Shown: positions 6,034 to 13,974 of the stretch, in pieces
Numbering within the stretch: the stretch's first letter is position 1
Layout of the letters: each line of letters begins with the position of its first letter
Assembly (NCBI GenBank): GCA_046760505.1
Contig: JBHIEG010000021.1
Span: 1-35,466, forward strand
Direction of reading: 5' to 3'
Length of the DNA stretch: 35,466 bases
Source of the DNA: CAYFZR01 sp046760505 [NCBI: Candidatus Hydrothermarchaeota archaeon]
Lineage (GTDB): Archaea; CAYFZR01
Position numbers and translations under genes: made by a program
Notes under the pieces: model-generated
What the model was told of the DNA's origin: nothing
The model's input: only the letters and a program-made list of their open reading frames with translations
The model's database searches: none

Positions 6034-6864
6034 ATGGTAGTAAAAGTTGGCGTAGTTAAATGTGGAGCCATTGCTACTTCTGCGATGGTGGATCTTTTAT
6101 TAGACGAGAGAGCTGATAGAAAGGATATTTCTACTAGGGTAGTGGGTAGTGGCGCAAAGATGGGTCCAGAAGAAGCGGAAGAAGCGGTTAATAAAATTTT
6201 AGAATTTGACCCTGACATAGTTATATACGTAGGACCAAATCCAACAGTTGCTGGACCAAAAAAGGCTAGAGAACTGTTATCCAAGTCTGGAAAGCCTTCT
6301 CTAATCATTGGAGATGCTCCAGGCGTAAAAGCAAAGGAGGAAATGGAGAAAGAAGGTCTTGGATACCTTCTTATAAGAGCAGATTCTATGATTGGGGCCA
6401 GAAGAGAATTTCTTGATCCTTCAGAGATGGCAATATTCAACGGAGACCTAATTAAGGTTTTAGCGTGCACTGGAGCCTTTAATATAGTTGTAGAGGCCAT
6501 AGATGGTATGATTGAAGCCGTGAAGGAAGGTAGAGGGGTAGAACTCCCAAGGATTGTTGTTACGAGAGATAAGGCCGTAGAAGCGGCTAACTTCAGCAAT
6601 CCGTATGCAAAAACCAAGGCCATGGCTGCTTATGAGATTGCCACAAAGGTCGCTGATTTAGATGTTGAGGGATGTTTTGTGGTACAGGACCCGAACAAGT
6701 ATATCCCAATCGTCTCAGCAGGTCACGAGATGCTTAGAATTGCTAGCAAATTAGCGGAAGAAGCAAGAGAAATAGAAAAATATGGTGACACCTTATTCAG
6801 AAGACCTCACTTACCGGAAGGTAAATTGGTGCAAAAGACAGAACTTATGAAAAAACCTGAATAG
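6034..6864 (+). CDS. mtd: F420-dependent methylene-tetrahydromethanopterin dehydrogenase
   Basis: A 276-residue enzyme that reversibly oxidises methylene-H4MPT to methenyl-H4MPT with F420, a central step of methanogenesis and of its reversal. The N-terminus MVVKVGVVKCGAIATSAMVD and the segments VVGSGAKMGPE, YVGPNPTVAGPKKARE, IIGDAPGVKAKEEME and RADSMIGARREFLDP are typical of Mtd, and the length matches the family. I chose ATG 6034 because AGGAGGG (6021-6027) is 6 bases upstream. ATG 6028 is too close to that site. It lies directly downstream of the FpoF-like gene but appears to have its own promoter. It shows that this organism carries the H4MPT C1 branch, whichever direction it runs. Confidence 0.96.
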   Translation: MVVKVGVVKCGAIATSAMVDLLLDERADRKDISTRVVGSGAKMGPEEAEEAVNKILEFDPDIVIYVGPNPTVAGPKKARELLSKSGKPSLIIGDAPGVKAKEEMEKEGLGYLLIRADSMIGARREFLDPSEMAIFNGDLIKVLACTGAFNIVVEAIDGMIEAVKEGRGVELPRIVVTRDKAVEAANFSNPYAKTKAMAAYEIATKVADLDVEGCFVVQDPNKYIPIVSAGHEMLRIASKLAEEAREIEKYGDTLFRRPHLPEGKLVQKTELMKKPE

Positions 6865-6903
6865 GCTCACTTTACTCATCTTTTTTAACAACTTTTCAAC
6901 CAT

Positions 6904-6914
6904 ATGATTTAAGT
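6904..6914 (+). promoter_or_regulatory. TATA element suggesting a leaderless transcript
   Basis: ATGATTTAAGT, centred near 6909, is about 26 bases upstream of ATG 6936. That spacing puts the predicted transcription start at or next to the start codon, and no ribosome binding site is visible. A leaderless mRNA is therefore likely. Confidence 0.4.
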
Positions 6915-6935
6915 CTAAGTTATTGTAAAGATCCT

Positions 6936-7385
6936 ATGGTAGATAACATGCTTGATTCATTCAATTTCCGTCCGATAAGGGTTTCATCACGGGAGTTATT
7001 AGGAGAACTAAAGAATAAACTTACGAATAAAGAATATACAGAAATTTCAGATATATCTAACTCTAGAGTTGGAGAGATCCTTGATTTGCTCAAAGAAAGC
7101 GATTTCCTAGGGGAATTTGAGGTCATTAAGGCGGTTGAGAGAGAAGAAAATGCAAAGTTCGATGCTGTAGCAAGCATTGTTTCGCCAATCAGTTGCAACG
7201 CCTGTTCTACGTCTAAAGATAATCAGAGCTGGCTGATATACGATTACAGAGACTATGAAACCCTGTTAAACTTCAGTTTGGTCGTTTGCGCGGACTGTGG
7301 AACCATTGAGGAACAGGCAAGTGACACTCCCCTCAGCGTTGCAATTGGACTCTGTAAGTTACTGAAACTAGATAAAAAAATTTAA
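6936..7385 (+). CDS. Hypothetical protein with winged-helix-like segment and two CxxC motifs
   Basis: A 149-residue protein I do not recognise. The N-terminal half (about residues 15-65) has helix patterns compatible with a winged helix, including ISNSRVGEILDLLKESDFLG. The C-terminal half has CNAC (about residue 87) and CADC (about 118), spaced like a zinc ribbon or another metal-binding fold. This would fit a small transcription regulator or sensor, but the assignment is weak. The gene stands alone between mtd and tRNA-Lys. The upstream TATA spacing suggests a leaderless message. An internal ATG at 6948 is an alternative start. Confidence 0.6.
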   Translation: MVDNMLDSFNFRPIRVSSRELLGELKNKLTNKEYTEISDISNSRVGEILDLLKESDFLGEFEVIKAVEREENAKFDAVASIVSPISCNACSTSKDNQSWLIYDYRDYETLLNFSLVVCADCGTIEEQASDTPLSVAIGLCKLLKLDKKI

Positions 7386-7417
7386 GGCAATTTTCGATAT
7401 AAATTTGTAACAATTGT

Positions 7418-7491
7418 GGGCCTGTAGCTTAGTCTGGGAGAGCAACGGGCTCTTAACCCGTCGGTCGGGGGTTCAAATCCCTCCAGGCCCG
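7418..7491 (+). tRNA. tRNA-Lys (anticodon CTT)
   Basis: A complete 74-base cloverleaf. The acceptor stem pairs GGGCCTG (7418-7424) with CAGGCCC (7484-7490) and the discriminator is G7491. The D arm is GCTTAGTCTGGGAGAGC. The anticodon stem ACGGG/CCCGT encloses the loop CTCTTAA with anticodon CTT at 7452-7454. The T arm is GGGGG-TTCAAAT-CCCTC. No intron is present and the CCA end is not encoded, which fits the CCA-adding enzyme gene in this window. AT-rich TATA candidates lie at 7374-7386 and 7397-7406. The former gives the better spacing. Confidence 0.95.
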
Positions 7492-7510
7492 CATTTTAAT
7501 AGGTGGTTTC

Positions 7511-8071
7511 ATGCGAAAATCTGCCTTAGAAATATACGAGAGGCTCCAGACTATGGCAGATGACATAAAGCTAAGGTACAAGCACGGAGAGTTAGAAGAC
7601 TGGAGAGAGGTGGCTGCTTTCATTGATACCCTCAATAAATATGCTGACTCTCTTCCTCCAAGCATATTTGAGAGAATCAATGCAGGGCTTCCAGAAATCA
7701 TAGATAAGATGAGAGAAAGTACAAGAAAAGAATTAAAGGCTCTTAGAGAGAAAACTAGAGAATATCTCTCCCAGTATGAAAAAGGCGATATATCAGAGCA
7801 AGAATTTGAAGACATATTAACAGGAATTCTTGAAAAAAGAGACGAAATTACAGAGGGATTCATGGCTGGAGTAGCATCTGAATATCGGGAAATTGAAGAA
7901 GACGTAAACGTTTATAGGGAGAGAATAAAAAAGAAATTTTATGAAAGGAGAGAAGTTATAACCGATTTCTTGAGATTTGCCAACGATATTGAGGAGTATG
8001 TTAGCGGAGAAGAAAAATATCTCATAGCGGCTATTTTAACTCTGGTGAGTAAGTTAGAGGCACGTAAATGA
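7511..8071 (+). CDS. Coiled-coil hypothetical protein coupled to the CfbC-like gene
   Basis: A 186-residue, highly charged and almost entirely helical protein (Glu, Lys and Arg rich), with long heptad-like stretches between residues 60 and 160. It has no cysteine, signal peptide or membrane helix, and I do not recognise the family. The ribosome binding site AGGTGG at 7501-7506 precedes ATG 7511, which lies only 19 bases after the tRNA-Lys gene, so the two may share a transcript. Its last codons overlap the start of the NifH-like gene by four bases (ATGA), which implies translational coupling. A structural or chaperone-like partner of that ATPase is a reasonable guess but unproven. Confidence 0.65.
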   Translation: MRKSALEIYERLQTMADDIKLRYKHGELEDWREVAAFIDTLNKYADSLPPSIFERINAGLPEIIDKMRESTRKELKALREKTREYLSQYEKGDISEQEFEDILTGILEKRDEITEGFMAGVASEYREIEEDVNVYRERIKKKFYERREVITDFLRFANDIEEYVSGEEKYLIAAILTLVSKLEARK

Positions 8072-8880
8072 GGAATATCTTTAGAATGGCTATTTATGGA
8101 AAAGGGGGCATTGGCAAGTCGACTATTGCCTCCAATTTAGCGGTTTCATTCTCTCTTTTAAAGAAATCTACCCTTCTAATGGGATGCGACCCAAAAAGAG
8201 ATACAACCAGAAATCTCCTTTCTGGAAAATTGATTCCAACAGTGTTAGATAGTATACAAAAGAATAACAGTATTACTCTCGAAAAAGTAGTCCATAGAGG
8301 CTATAACGGCGTTTTTTGCGTTGAATCTGGAGGTCCAGAGCCAGGGATCGGTTGTGCTGGAAGGGGGATAATACTAGCAATCGAAACTCTTGAGAAGCTT
8401 GGCTTGTTCGACCAAGTTGACACGGTAATATTTGACGTGCTTGGAGATGTTGTTTGCGGAGGATTCGCGATGCCAATCAGGAAAGGCTATGCAAACTATG
8501 TTTACATCGTAATTTCTGGGGAATTCATGTCTTTATATGCTGCTAACAATATTTGTAAGGGTATCAAGCGTTTTTCGGATAGGAAAGGAGCATTACTAGG
8601 CGGATTGATATATAACTCTCGTGATGTTCCTAATGGTCTAGAAATATCAAAAAAATTTGCGAAAAAGATTGGAACAGATATTTTAGGAGAGATACCAAGA
8701 AGTAACTTAATATTAAAGGGAGATATCCAGAGAAAAACCGTATTTGAGGCTTTTCCAGATTCGGATATAGTGGAAAGGTTTAAGGAATTAACTCATAACA
8801 TCATGAAATCTTCTCCCACTACTCCAAAGCCGCTTTCCTATGAAGAACTGGAGGATCTTGCTATTCAAACTCTATTGTAG
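8068..8880 (+). CDS. cfbC: NifH-family ATPase, probably CfbC (Ni-sirohydrochlorin reductive cyclase component)
   Basis: A 270-residue NifH-like protein. The P-loop GKGGIGKST is at residues 11-19, followed by [13 protein letters not shown] near 39-51. The two cysteines that bind the dimer-bridging [4Fe-4S] cluster are visible: C96 in GCAGRG and C130 in [11 protein letters not shown]. No nitrogenase genes adjoin it. In archaea with methyl-coenzyme M reductase the usual stand-alone NifH homolog is CfbC, which donates electrons to CfbD during coenzyme F430 synthesis, and the rest of the window belongs to such an organism. A group IV NflH of other function is the main alternative. CfbD is not in the window. 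The 3' end overlaps the convergent guaAb gene by about 20 bases. Confidence 0.72.
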   Translation: MRNIFRMAIYGKGGIGKSTIASNLAVSFSLLKKSTLLMGCDPKRDTTRNLLSGKLIPTVLDSIQKNNSITLEKVVHRGYNGVFCVESGGPEPGIGCAGRGIILAIETLEKLGLFDQVDTVIFDVLGDVVCGGFAMPIRKGYANYVYIVISGEFMSLYAANNICKGIKRFSDRKGALLGGLIYNSRDVPNGLEISKKFAKKIGTDILGEIPRSNLILKGDIQRKTVFEAFPDSDIVERFKELTHNIMKSSPTTPKPLSYEELEDLAIQTLL

Positions 8881-9790
8881 CAGGTGGCTTATCGGTGATG
8901 TCATATAAAACTCTACTTACCTCAGGTATCTCGCTCGTGACTCTCTGTTGAATTTTTTTCAGAAGGCTCCAAGGAGCCTCCAATATGTTTGCAGTCATGC
9001 CATCTGATGAGAGAACTATTCTCACCGCTACCATGTAACCATATGCTCTTATGTCCCCTTTCACCCCAGTAGCCTTTCCAGAGAGTAGAACCGCAAATGC
9101 CTGCCACGGCCTTATATCTAGACTTTTAATCTCTTCCTTTACGATTGCATCTGCCTTTCTTACTATCTCAACCTTATCGGGAGTCACTTCTCCGACGATT
9201 CTAACTGCAAGACCTGGACCTGGAAATGGCATTCTTTCTGCAATCTCATCAGGCAAATTTAGGTATTTTGCTAGAATCCTCACTTCATCTTTATAAAGAT
9301 CTGCCAGAGGTTCAACCAGTTTTAGTCCAAATTTTTCGGGTAATCCGCCCACGTTGTGATGGGATTTTATTCCTCCTCTTGACTCTATCCAATCCGGTGC
9401 TATGGTTCCCTGAACCAAAAAACTTGCTCCAATCTTTTTTGCTTCTTCCTCAAAAATTCGAATGAATTCTTCTCCTATTATTTTTCTCTTTTCTTCAGGA
9501 TCTTCGATTCCTCTTAGTCTGTTGAAGAACCTCTCTTTTGCATCGATAAATGTTAGATTCATGTTAGAAAATGTTTCTTTTATCTTTTCCGGCTCTCCAA
9601 GCCTCATGAATCCAGTGTCGACAAATATTGGGGTTAAATTTTCTCCTATTGCCCGATACGTCAAAGCAGCACATGTTGAGCTATCAACACCACCAGAGAG
9701 GGCTATTACTGCTTTTTCATTTTTTATTATTTCTCTTATTTCCTTAACCTTCTCCTCTATAAATTTTTCAGGATCGAACATAGGCATCAT
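8861..9790 (-). CDS. guaAB: GMP synthase, ATP-pyrophosphatase (synthetase) subunit
   Basis: A 309-residue subunit that adenylates XMP and uses ammonia to make GMP. The PP-loop motif LSGGVDSST lies near residue 32, and later segments [32 protein letters not shown] and [11 protein letters not shown] are typical of GMP synthase, ending with the dimerisation domain. As in many archaea it is separate from the glutaminase subunit, which is not in this window. The start is probably ATG 9790, overlapping the stop codon of purQ. Other ATGs follow at 9787 and 9781. It is the last gene of a minus-strand purine operon. Confidence 0.95.
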   Translation of the reverse strand: MMPMFDPEKFIEEKVKEIREIIKNEKAVIALSGGVDSSTCAALTYRAIGENLTPIFVDTGFMRLGEPEKIKETFSNMNLTFIDAKERFFNRLRGIEDPEEKRKIIGEEFIRIFEEEAKKIGASFLVQGTIAPDWIESRGGIKSHHNVGGLPEKFGLKLVEPLADLYKDEVRILAKYLNLPDEIAERMPFPGPGLAVRIVGEVTPDKVEIVRKADAIVKEEIKSLDIRPWQAFAVLLSGKATGVKGDIRAYGYMVAVRIVLSSDGMTANILEAPWSLLKKIQQRVTSEIPEVSRVLYDITDKPPATIEFE

Positions 9791-10644
9791 CAAAAATTAT
9801 TTGCTATGTACTCTATTAAAGACTCAAATATCTTAAAACCATCGCCCTCTTTTTCATAAGAGCGAGACCAATCATACATTTGATAGGGAAAAAACACCCT
9901 TTCTGGATGTGGCATTAGCCCAAAAACGTTTCCTTTTGGATTGCAGATCCCAGCTATATCGTAAAAGGATCCGTTAGGGTTCCATGGGTATTCCCCATCT
10001 GCCGGCGTACCACTGCTCTTTCCGTACCTGAAGACTATTTGCCTATTTTTTATCATACTTTGAAGTAATTCTTCTTCCCTCCCAATGGGTAATGTAAATC
10101 TACCTTCTGCATGTGCAATCGGCATTGTTAACATCTTTTTTTTAATTTTAGAGGTAAATACGCAACGGTTTTCCTCGTGAATTAAAATTACGGGTCTACA
10201 CTCAAAGTTTACGTTTTCATTTGGCGCCAAGGCCGCATGAACTCCTTCTTCATTTCCGGGCAAGAGTCCTAATTCAACCAACACCTGAAACCCGTTACAT
10301 ATGCCTCCAATTGCTCGTCCATCTTCTACGAATTCGTTTATTTTCCTTTCCAATTTTCTTTTTATTCTTGCGGCCATTATAGCACCAGCTCTTACGTAAT
10401 CACCAGCCGAGAATCCACCAGGTATCATGAGTATGTGATAATCAAGCAAATCTCTTTTTTTATGGCTTGGAACTTCTCCTGAAAGTTGTTTTAAGTGTAC
10501 TAACTCTACTTGAACGTTAAAATACTCAAAGGCTTTTTTTGTCTCATTTTCACAATTTGTACCTTCCATTACCAATATACACGTTTTAATATCTTTTTTA
10601 TCTATGTTTAACCCTCCATAAACCTGAAAATTGGGGCATTCCAT
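9790..10644 (-). CDS. purQ: FGAM synthase, glutaminase subunit PurQ
   Basis: A class I glutamine amidotransferase of about 284 residues that feeds ammonia to PurL. Key features are [12 protein letters not shown] near the N-terminus, the nucleophile loop [10 protein letters not shown] (Cys) and the catalytic His in GLMPHPERV. It is longer than the bacterial 225-residue PurQ, in line with larger archaeal forms. The start is uncertain. The usual first beta strand requires a start before ILVMEG, so I use ATG 10644, which lies inside the end of purL (37-base overlap). A TTG at 10653 is also possible. A strong GGAGGG lies instead just before an in-frame ATA codon. The gene is coupled to purL and guaAb. 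Confidence 0.92.
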   Translation of the reverse strand: MECPNFQVYGGLNIDKKDIKTCILVMEGTNCENETKKAFEYFNVQVELVHLKQLSGEVPSHKKRDLLDYHILMIPGGFSAGDYVRAGAIMAARIKRKLERKINEFVEDGRAIGGICNGFQVLVELGLLPGNEEGVHAALAPNENVNFECRPVILIHEENRCVFTSKIKKKMLTMPIAHAEGRFTLPIGREEELLQSMIKNRQIVFRYGKSSGTPADGEYPWNPNGSFYDIAGICNPKGNVFGLMPHPERVFFPYQMYDWSRSYEKEGDGFKIFESLIEYIANNF

Positions 10645-12947
10645 GCATTCCAAATCTCTTCTAGTGGAAGACTTATCAGTTCCTTTTTTTCTTTTATTTC
10701 AAGTGTTTTTTCCTTCTTTGTTTTTCCAATAAATTTTATTGGAATCCTCATCCTCTTGCAAAAATCTTCTACTTTTTCCCTATTTTTACCCTCAATCTCT
10801 ATCAGGAACCTGCTATTTGATTCTGAGAACAATTTGATATCGGATCTTAAATTATTTAACCCTCTTAGATCAATCTCTGCTCCAATATCTCCGGCTATCA
10901 GGCTTTCTGAAAGCGCAACAGCAAGACCTCCGTTTGAGAGGTCATGGCAGCTCTCGATAAGTCCTTTAGAAATCAAATCTATTATTCCATAGATGTTTTT
11001 CTTTGATTCATCTATATTTACTCTTGGAACCTTTCCTCCGTTAACGTTCAATGCCTTATAATACTCTGATCCGCCCATTTCTTTCTTTGTTTCCCCTATC
11101 ACATACAAATAGTTTCCTGATCCTTTAATGTCTATTGTTACAGCCTTTCTCACATCTTCCATTATTCCTACACCAAGGAGGGTTGGAGTGGGAGCCACGC
11201 TGAGTAAGGGAGACTCATTATAGAAACTAACGTTTCCAGATACAAAAGGTATTTTGAAGGAGGATGCGACAAAATACATTCCTCTACAACATTCTCTAAA
11301 GTCTCCGAGTCTTTCAGGCTTTTCTGGATTACCAAAATTTAAGCAATCAGCCAGAGAGTGTGGATGAGCACCTACAGCTGCGAGATTTCTGAATACCTCT
11401 TCGACAGAAGAAGCAGCTCCCCAGTACGGATCGATTTTTGTATAGTTTATGTTGACATCACTTGCAATTGCAAGTCCCCTAAAACTATGGTCAAGAGGCT
11501 TTATTACTGCAGAGTCTCCATGAGACTGCCTATTTATGATGCCCTGAAGAGGCTTTATAACCGTGTTTCCTCTGACTTCGTGGTCGTATTGCCTTATCAC
11601 CCACTCTTTATTACATACATTGAGAGAAGAGAGCACTTTCAAAAATATTTCCTCGTAATCTGGCTCTTTTATTTTAGGATCTCCCTGATCTCTTTTAACA
11701 ACTTTGTAGGGCCTATTGTAGGTTAATGCCCCTGTTAAGAACTTTATATCCATATCAAGAATTTTTTTATCCGAGTATTCTACAATGATCCTATTTCCCT
11801 CAATTACTTCTCCAATTGGGGTTGCTTGGACGTCCCAGAAATCAAAGATTTCAAGAACCTCTTCAAGATTCTCTTTTTTTACGCATAACATCATTCTTTC
11901 CTGCGACTCAGAAACCCAGATCTCCCATGGGGCCATGCCCTCAACCTTCAACGGAACTTTTTCTAATCTTATATGTGCTCCATTTCCTCCCGCTAAGGCC
12001 ATTTCTCCTATGACACAAGATAAACCTCCTCCTCCAAGGTCTTTTAAGCCTTCTACCAGACCCTTCTCAACTGATTCTAAACAAGCATGTATAAGTGGCT
12101 CTTTTGTTATGGGATCGCCTAATTGAACTGCTGGTCTATCTTCTTCCTCAGATTTCTCTGTTAATTCCGCAGAAGCAAAGGTTACTCCGTGTATTCCATC
12201 TCTTCCTGTCTTTCCTCCAGCAAGCAAAAATATTTCCCCGGGTTTTTTCGCAATACTTCTGATTATTTTGTCTTTCCTAACTATTCCTATGCATCCAACG
12301 TTTACTAGACAATTTGTAACATAACTTTCATCAAAAACCACACACCCTGCTAGAGTGGGTATGCCGACCCTGTTACCATAATCTCCTATACCCTTAACTA
12401 CACCTCTGAACAGAAAACTTGGATGTTTTGTTCCAAGAGGAAGTTTTTCTTCAGGATAATCTAAAGGGCCGAAGAATAGGGAATCTACTAAGGCTATTGG
12501 TTGAGCGCCCATGCATACTACGTCTCTCAATATTCCGCCAACACCGGTTGCTGCGCCTCCATATGGATCTAAAGCGGAAGGATGATTGTGAGACTCCAAT
12601 GCAACGACGTAGGCATAGTTATCATCGAATTCTACCACGCCAGCATCCTCTTCTATTACAAATATGCACTGAGGAGCCTTGGTATCGAATATGGTTGTCT
12701 TAAGAATAGGCTTGCTTGTCTTGTAGCAGCAGTGTTCGCTCCAGGCCTGTGCTATGGATTCCAACTCTATATCATATGGGTTTCTTCCTTCTTTCCTGAA
12801 GTACTCTCTGATCTTTTTCATCTCGTAAAGGTTCAAGCCCAAAGATCTCTCTTTGCTTATTCTTTCTAGTTCTTCATCGCTTGCTTCAATTAGATTTATC
12901 TCATAGAGGTGAAAAGGAACATTTACCTTTCTATAAAGTTCTTTCAT
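10608..12947 (-). CDS. purL: FGAM synthase, large subunit PurL
   Basis: A 779-residue ATP-dependent synthetase that converts FGAR to FGAM in purine synthesis. Visible features are the catalytic [13 protein letters not shown] segment near residue 68, [20 protein letters not shown], the repeat of the PurM-like fold, [15 protein letters not shown] and the late [17 protein letters not shown]. Length is typical of the small-type PurL that works with separate PurS and PurQ. Promoter-like GATATAAGG lies on the minus strand near 13003-13016. The start is ATG 12947. PurS is encoded upstream on the same strand but separated by a small gene on the opposite strand. Confidence 0.96.
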   Translation of the reverse strand: MKELYRKVNVPFHLYEINLIEASDEELERISKERSLGLNLYEMKKIREYFRKEGRNPYDIELESIAQAWSEHCCYKTSKPILKTTIFDTKAPQCIFVIEEDAGVVEFDDNYAYVVALESHNHPSALDPYGGAATGVGGILRDVVCMGAQPIALVDSLFFGPLDYPEEKLPLGTKHPSFLFRGVVKGIGDYGNRVGIPTLAGCVVFDESYVTNCLVNVGCIGIVRKDKIIRSIAKKPGEIFLLAGGKTGRDGIHGVTFASAELTEKSEEEDRPAVQLGDPITKEPLIHACLESVEKGLVEGLKDLGGGGLSCVIGEMALAGGNGAHIRLEKVPLKVEGMAPWEIWVSESQERMMLCVKKENLEEVLEIFDFWDVQATPIGEVIEGNRIIVEYSDKKILDMDIKFLTGALTYNRPYKVVKRDQGDPKIKEPDYEEIFLKVLSSLNVCNKEWVIRQYDHEVRGNTVIKPLQGIINRQSHGDSAVIKPLDHSFRGLAIASDVNINYTKIDPYWGAASSVEEVFRNLAAVGAHPHSLADCLNFGNPEKPERLGDFRECCRGMYFVASSFKIPFVSGNVSFYNESPLLSVAPTPTLLGVGIMEDVRKAVTIDIKGSGNYLYVIGETKKEMGGSEYYKALNVNGGKVPRVNIDESKKNIYGIIDLISKGLIESCHDLSNGGLAVALSESLIAGDIGAEIDLRGLNNLRSDIKLFSESNSRFLIEIEGKNREKVEDFCKRMRIPIKFIGKTKKEKTLEIKEKKELISLPLEEIWNAWNAPIFRFMEG

Positions 12948-13002
12948 ACCACCACTTATGGTCTCAATTGTTTTAATGTACTAAAACATTTTTATCATTT
13001 TT

Positions 13003-13016
13003 AACCTTATATCAAA
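13003..13016 (-). promoter_or_regulatory. Probable TATA element of the purL-purQ-guaAb operon
   Basis: On the minus strand this reads TTTGATATAAGGTT, about 60 bases before ATG 12947. Transcription would start near 12983, leaving a leader of about 35 bases. A second AT-rich stretch nearer the gene is an alternative. Confidence 0.35.
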
Positions 13017-13120
13017 TTTTAAAATCCTTGTACATATTTGTTGAAAAACCCGTAAAAATGTTAAGGGAAGTTAGATAAGTTAGTACATCTCTTATTAATA
13101 GTAGAAAGGAGGATATTTGC

Positions 13121-13315
13121 TTGAAAGATAATGAAGAGACCTTCAATCTCCTTGCAATTTTTTTTGCAGGAGTAGGTTTGATAGCTCTACTCCTTGGAAA
13201 CGTACTCACCGCGGGAATACTTGGCATCCTAGGAGCGATCTCATTCACCATAAGTTTGAAGTACAAAGAAATTTATGAAGATTACGAATCTTTATCTGCT
13301 GAAAGCAATGCCTAG
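13121..13315 (+). CDS. Small membrane protein between purL and purS
   Basis: A 64-residue protein starting with TTG 13121, supported by AAAGGAGG at 13106-13112, eight bases upstream. Two hydrophobic helices (about residues 9-26 and 29-46, with glycine-rich GILGILGAISF) are followed by an acidic C-terminal tail. I do not recognise a family. It lies on the opposite strand between purL and purS, and its last bases overlap the convergent purS stop by four. Its role, and any link to purine synthesis, are unknown. Confidence 0.6.
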   Translation: MKDNEETFNLLAIFFAGVGLIALLLGNVLTAGILGILGAISFTISLKYKEIYEDYESLSAESNA

Positions 13316-13554
13316 TCTTTTACGGTTATTTCATAATCCTGTATAACCGGATTCGCAAGCAATTTATTGCATGCATCTTCTATTTCCTTTAACACCTCTT
13401 CCTTTCTCTCTTTATTCATGCCTATTTCATATACTTTAATGGTTCTAACGTAGTCTACATCAAATCCTAAAAGGCGCAAAGACTTCTTTACCGTCTCTCC
13501 CTCTGCATCTAATACACCTGGTTTCAATTTTACCCTAACCTCAACTTTATGCAA
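13312..13554 (-). CDS. purS: FGAM synthase, small subunit PurS
   Basis: An 80-residue structural subunit that bridges PurL and PurQ. Its sequence follows the family pattern closely: VEVRVKLKPGVLDAEG, then VKKSLRLLGF near residue 24 and a final PVIQDYEI. The start is TTG 13554, with AGGAG about nine bases upstream on the minus strand. It faces the OB-fold-like gene at 13666 across a short promoter region. Genes for PurS and PurL are usually adjacent. Here about 365 bases and a gene on the other strand separate them. Confidence 0.93.
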   Translation of the reverse strand: MHKVEVRVKLKPGVLDAEGETVKKSLRLLGFDVDYVRTIKVYEIGMNKERKEEVLKEIEDACNKLLANPVIQDYEITVKD

Positions 13555-13593
13555 AGGTCCACTCTCCTGTTTTTACTTCTTGATCTGTTCTAC

Positions 13594-13605
13594 TTCAAAT
13601 ATAAT
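13594..13605. promoter_or_regulatory. Near-symmetric TATA element between purS and the OB-fold gene
   Basis: AAATATAATTTT can act as a TATA box in either direction. On the minus strand it predicts a start near 13573, about 18 bases before the purS TTG. On the plus strand it predicts a start near 13625 for the gene at 13666. This is motif and spacing evidence only. Confidence 0.4.
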
Positions 13606-13665
13606 TTTTTTACTTTGACAGCCTTGCAGGAAAGCCTTGAGTTGTCTACCACCCTTTACTACAGT

Positions 13666-13974
13666 ATGGATATAAGGCATATATGTCTCGCTACCGCCCT
13701 CCTAGGTACAATACTCTTGAATGCACTTGCAAATCACATTGAACCCTTGCATACAGACATAAAATCTCTTGAGAAAATGTCAGAAGGGAGTTACGTTTCC
13801 GTAGAAGGCGTTGTAACAAAAAGTGGTAAAAATTCTTGGATAAAGGACGAGAGTGGCAGAAAATGTATGGTAAACGGAAGACTAAAAGAAGGAAGTAAAG
13901 TCAGGGTAACAGGTTATCTTAGTTATTACTACAATAAACCCGTAATTAGACCCAAGAAAATTGTTGGAATATGA
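13666..13974 (+). CDS. Membrane-anchored OB-fold-like protein
   Basis: About 102 residues. An N-terminal hydrophobic helix (MDIRHICLATALLGTILLNA) precedes a domain of alternating beta strands with SVEGVVTKSGKNSWIKDESG and KVRVTGYLSYYYNKPVI, the pattern of an OB fold of the nucleic-acid-binding (tRNA_anti-like) or NfeD type. I use ATG 13666. The frame extends back to 13549, but that would overlap the start of purS. The stop overlaps the next start by four bases (ATGA), coupling it to the TctA-like membrane protein. Function is unknown. An extracytoplasmic or membrane-surface binding domain is plausible. Confidence 0.55.
   Translation: MDIRHICLATALLGTILLNALANHIEPLHTDIKSLEKMSEGSYVSVEGVVTKSGKNSWIKDESGRKCMVNGRLKEGSKVRVTGYLSYYYNKPVIRPKKIVGI

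Noticed and set aside
5847-6623. A 258-codon minus-strand frame opposite mtd
   Set aside because: It is antisense to a certain mtd gene, is rich in Ser/Ile/Thr without any family motif, and has no ribosome binding site. It is a shadow of mtd codon use.
7453-7863. A 136-codon open frame on the minus strand running through tRNA-Lys
   Set aside because: It begins or ends inside the tRNA, gives the familiar tRNA-derived peptide RDLNPRPTG, and is antisense to a well-supported coding gene.
8068-8880. Nitrogenase iron protein (nifH)
   Set aside because: The sequence has NifH cluster cysteines, but no nifDK, nifE or glnB-type genes are near and the setting favours CfbC.
13549-13665. Longer N-terminus of the OB-fold-like protein
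   Set aside because: The first ATG lies inside the divergent purS start, and the extra 39 residues would cross the TATA region. ATG 13666 is more sensible.
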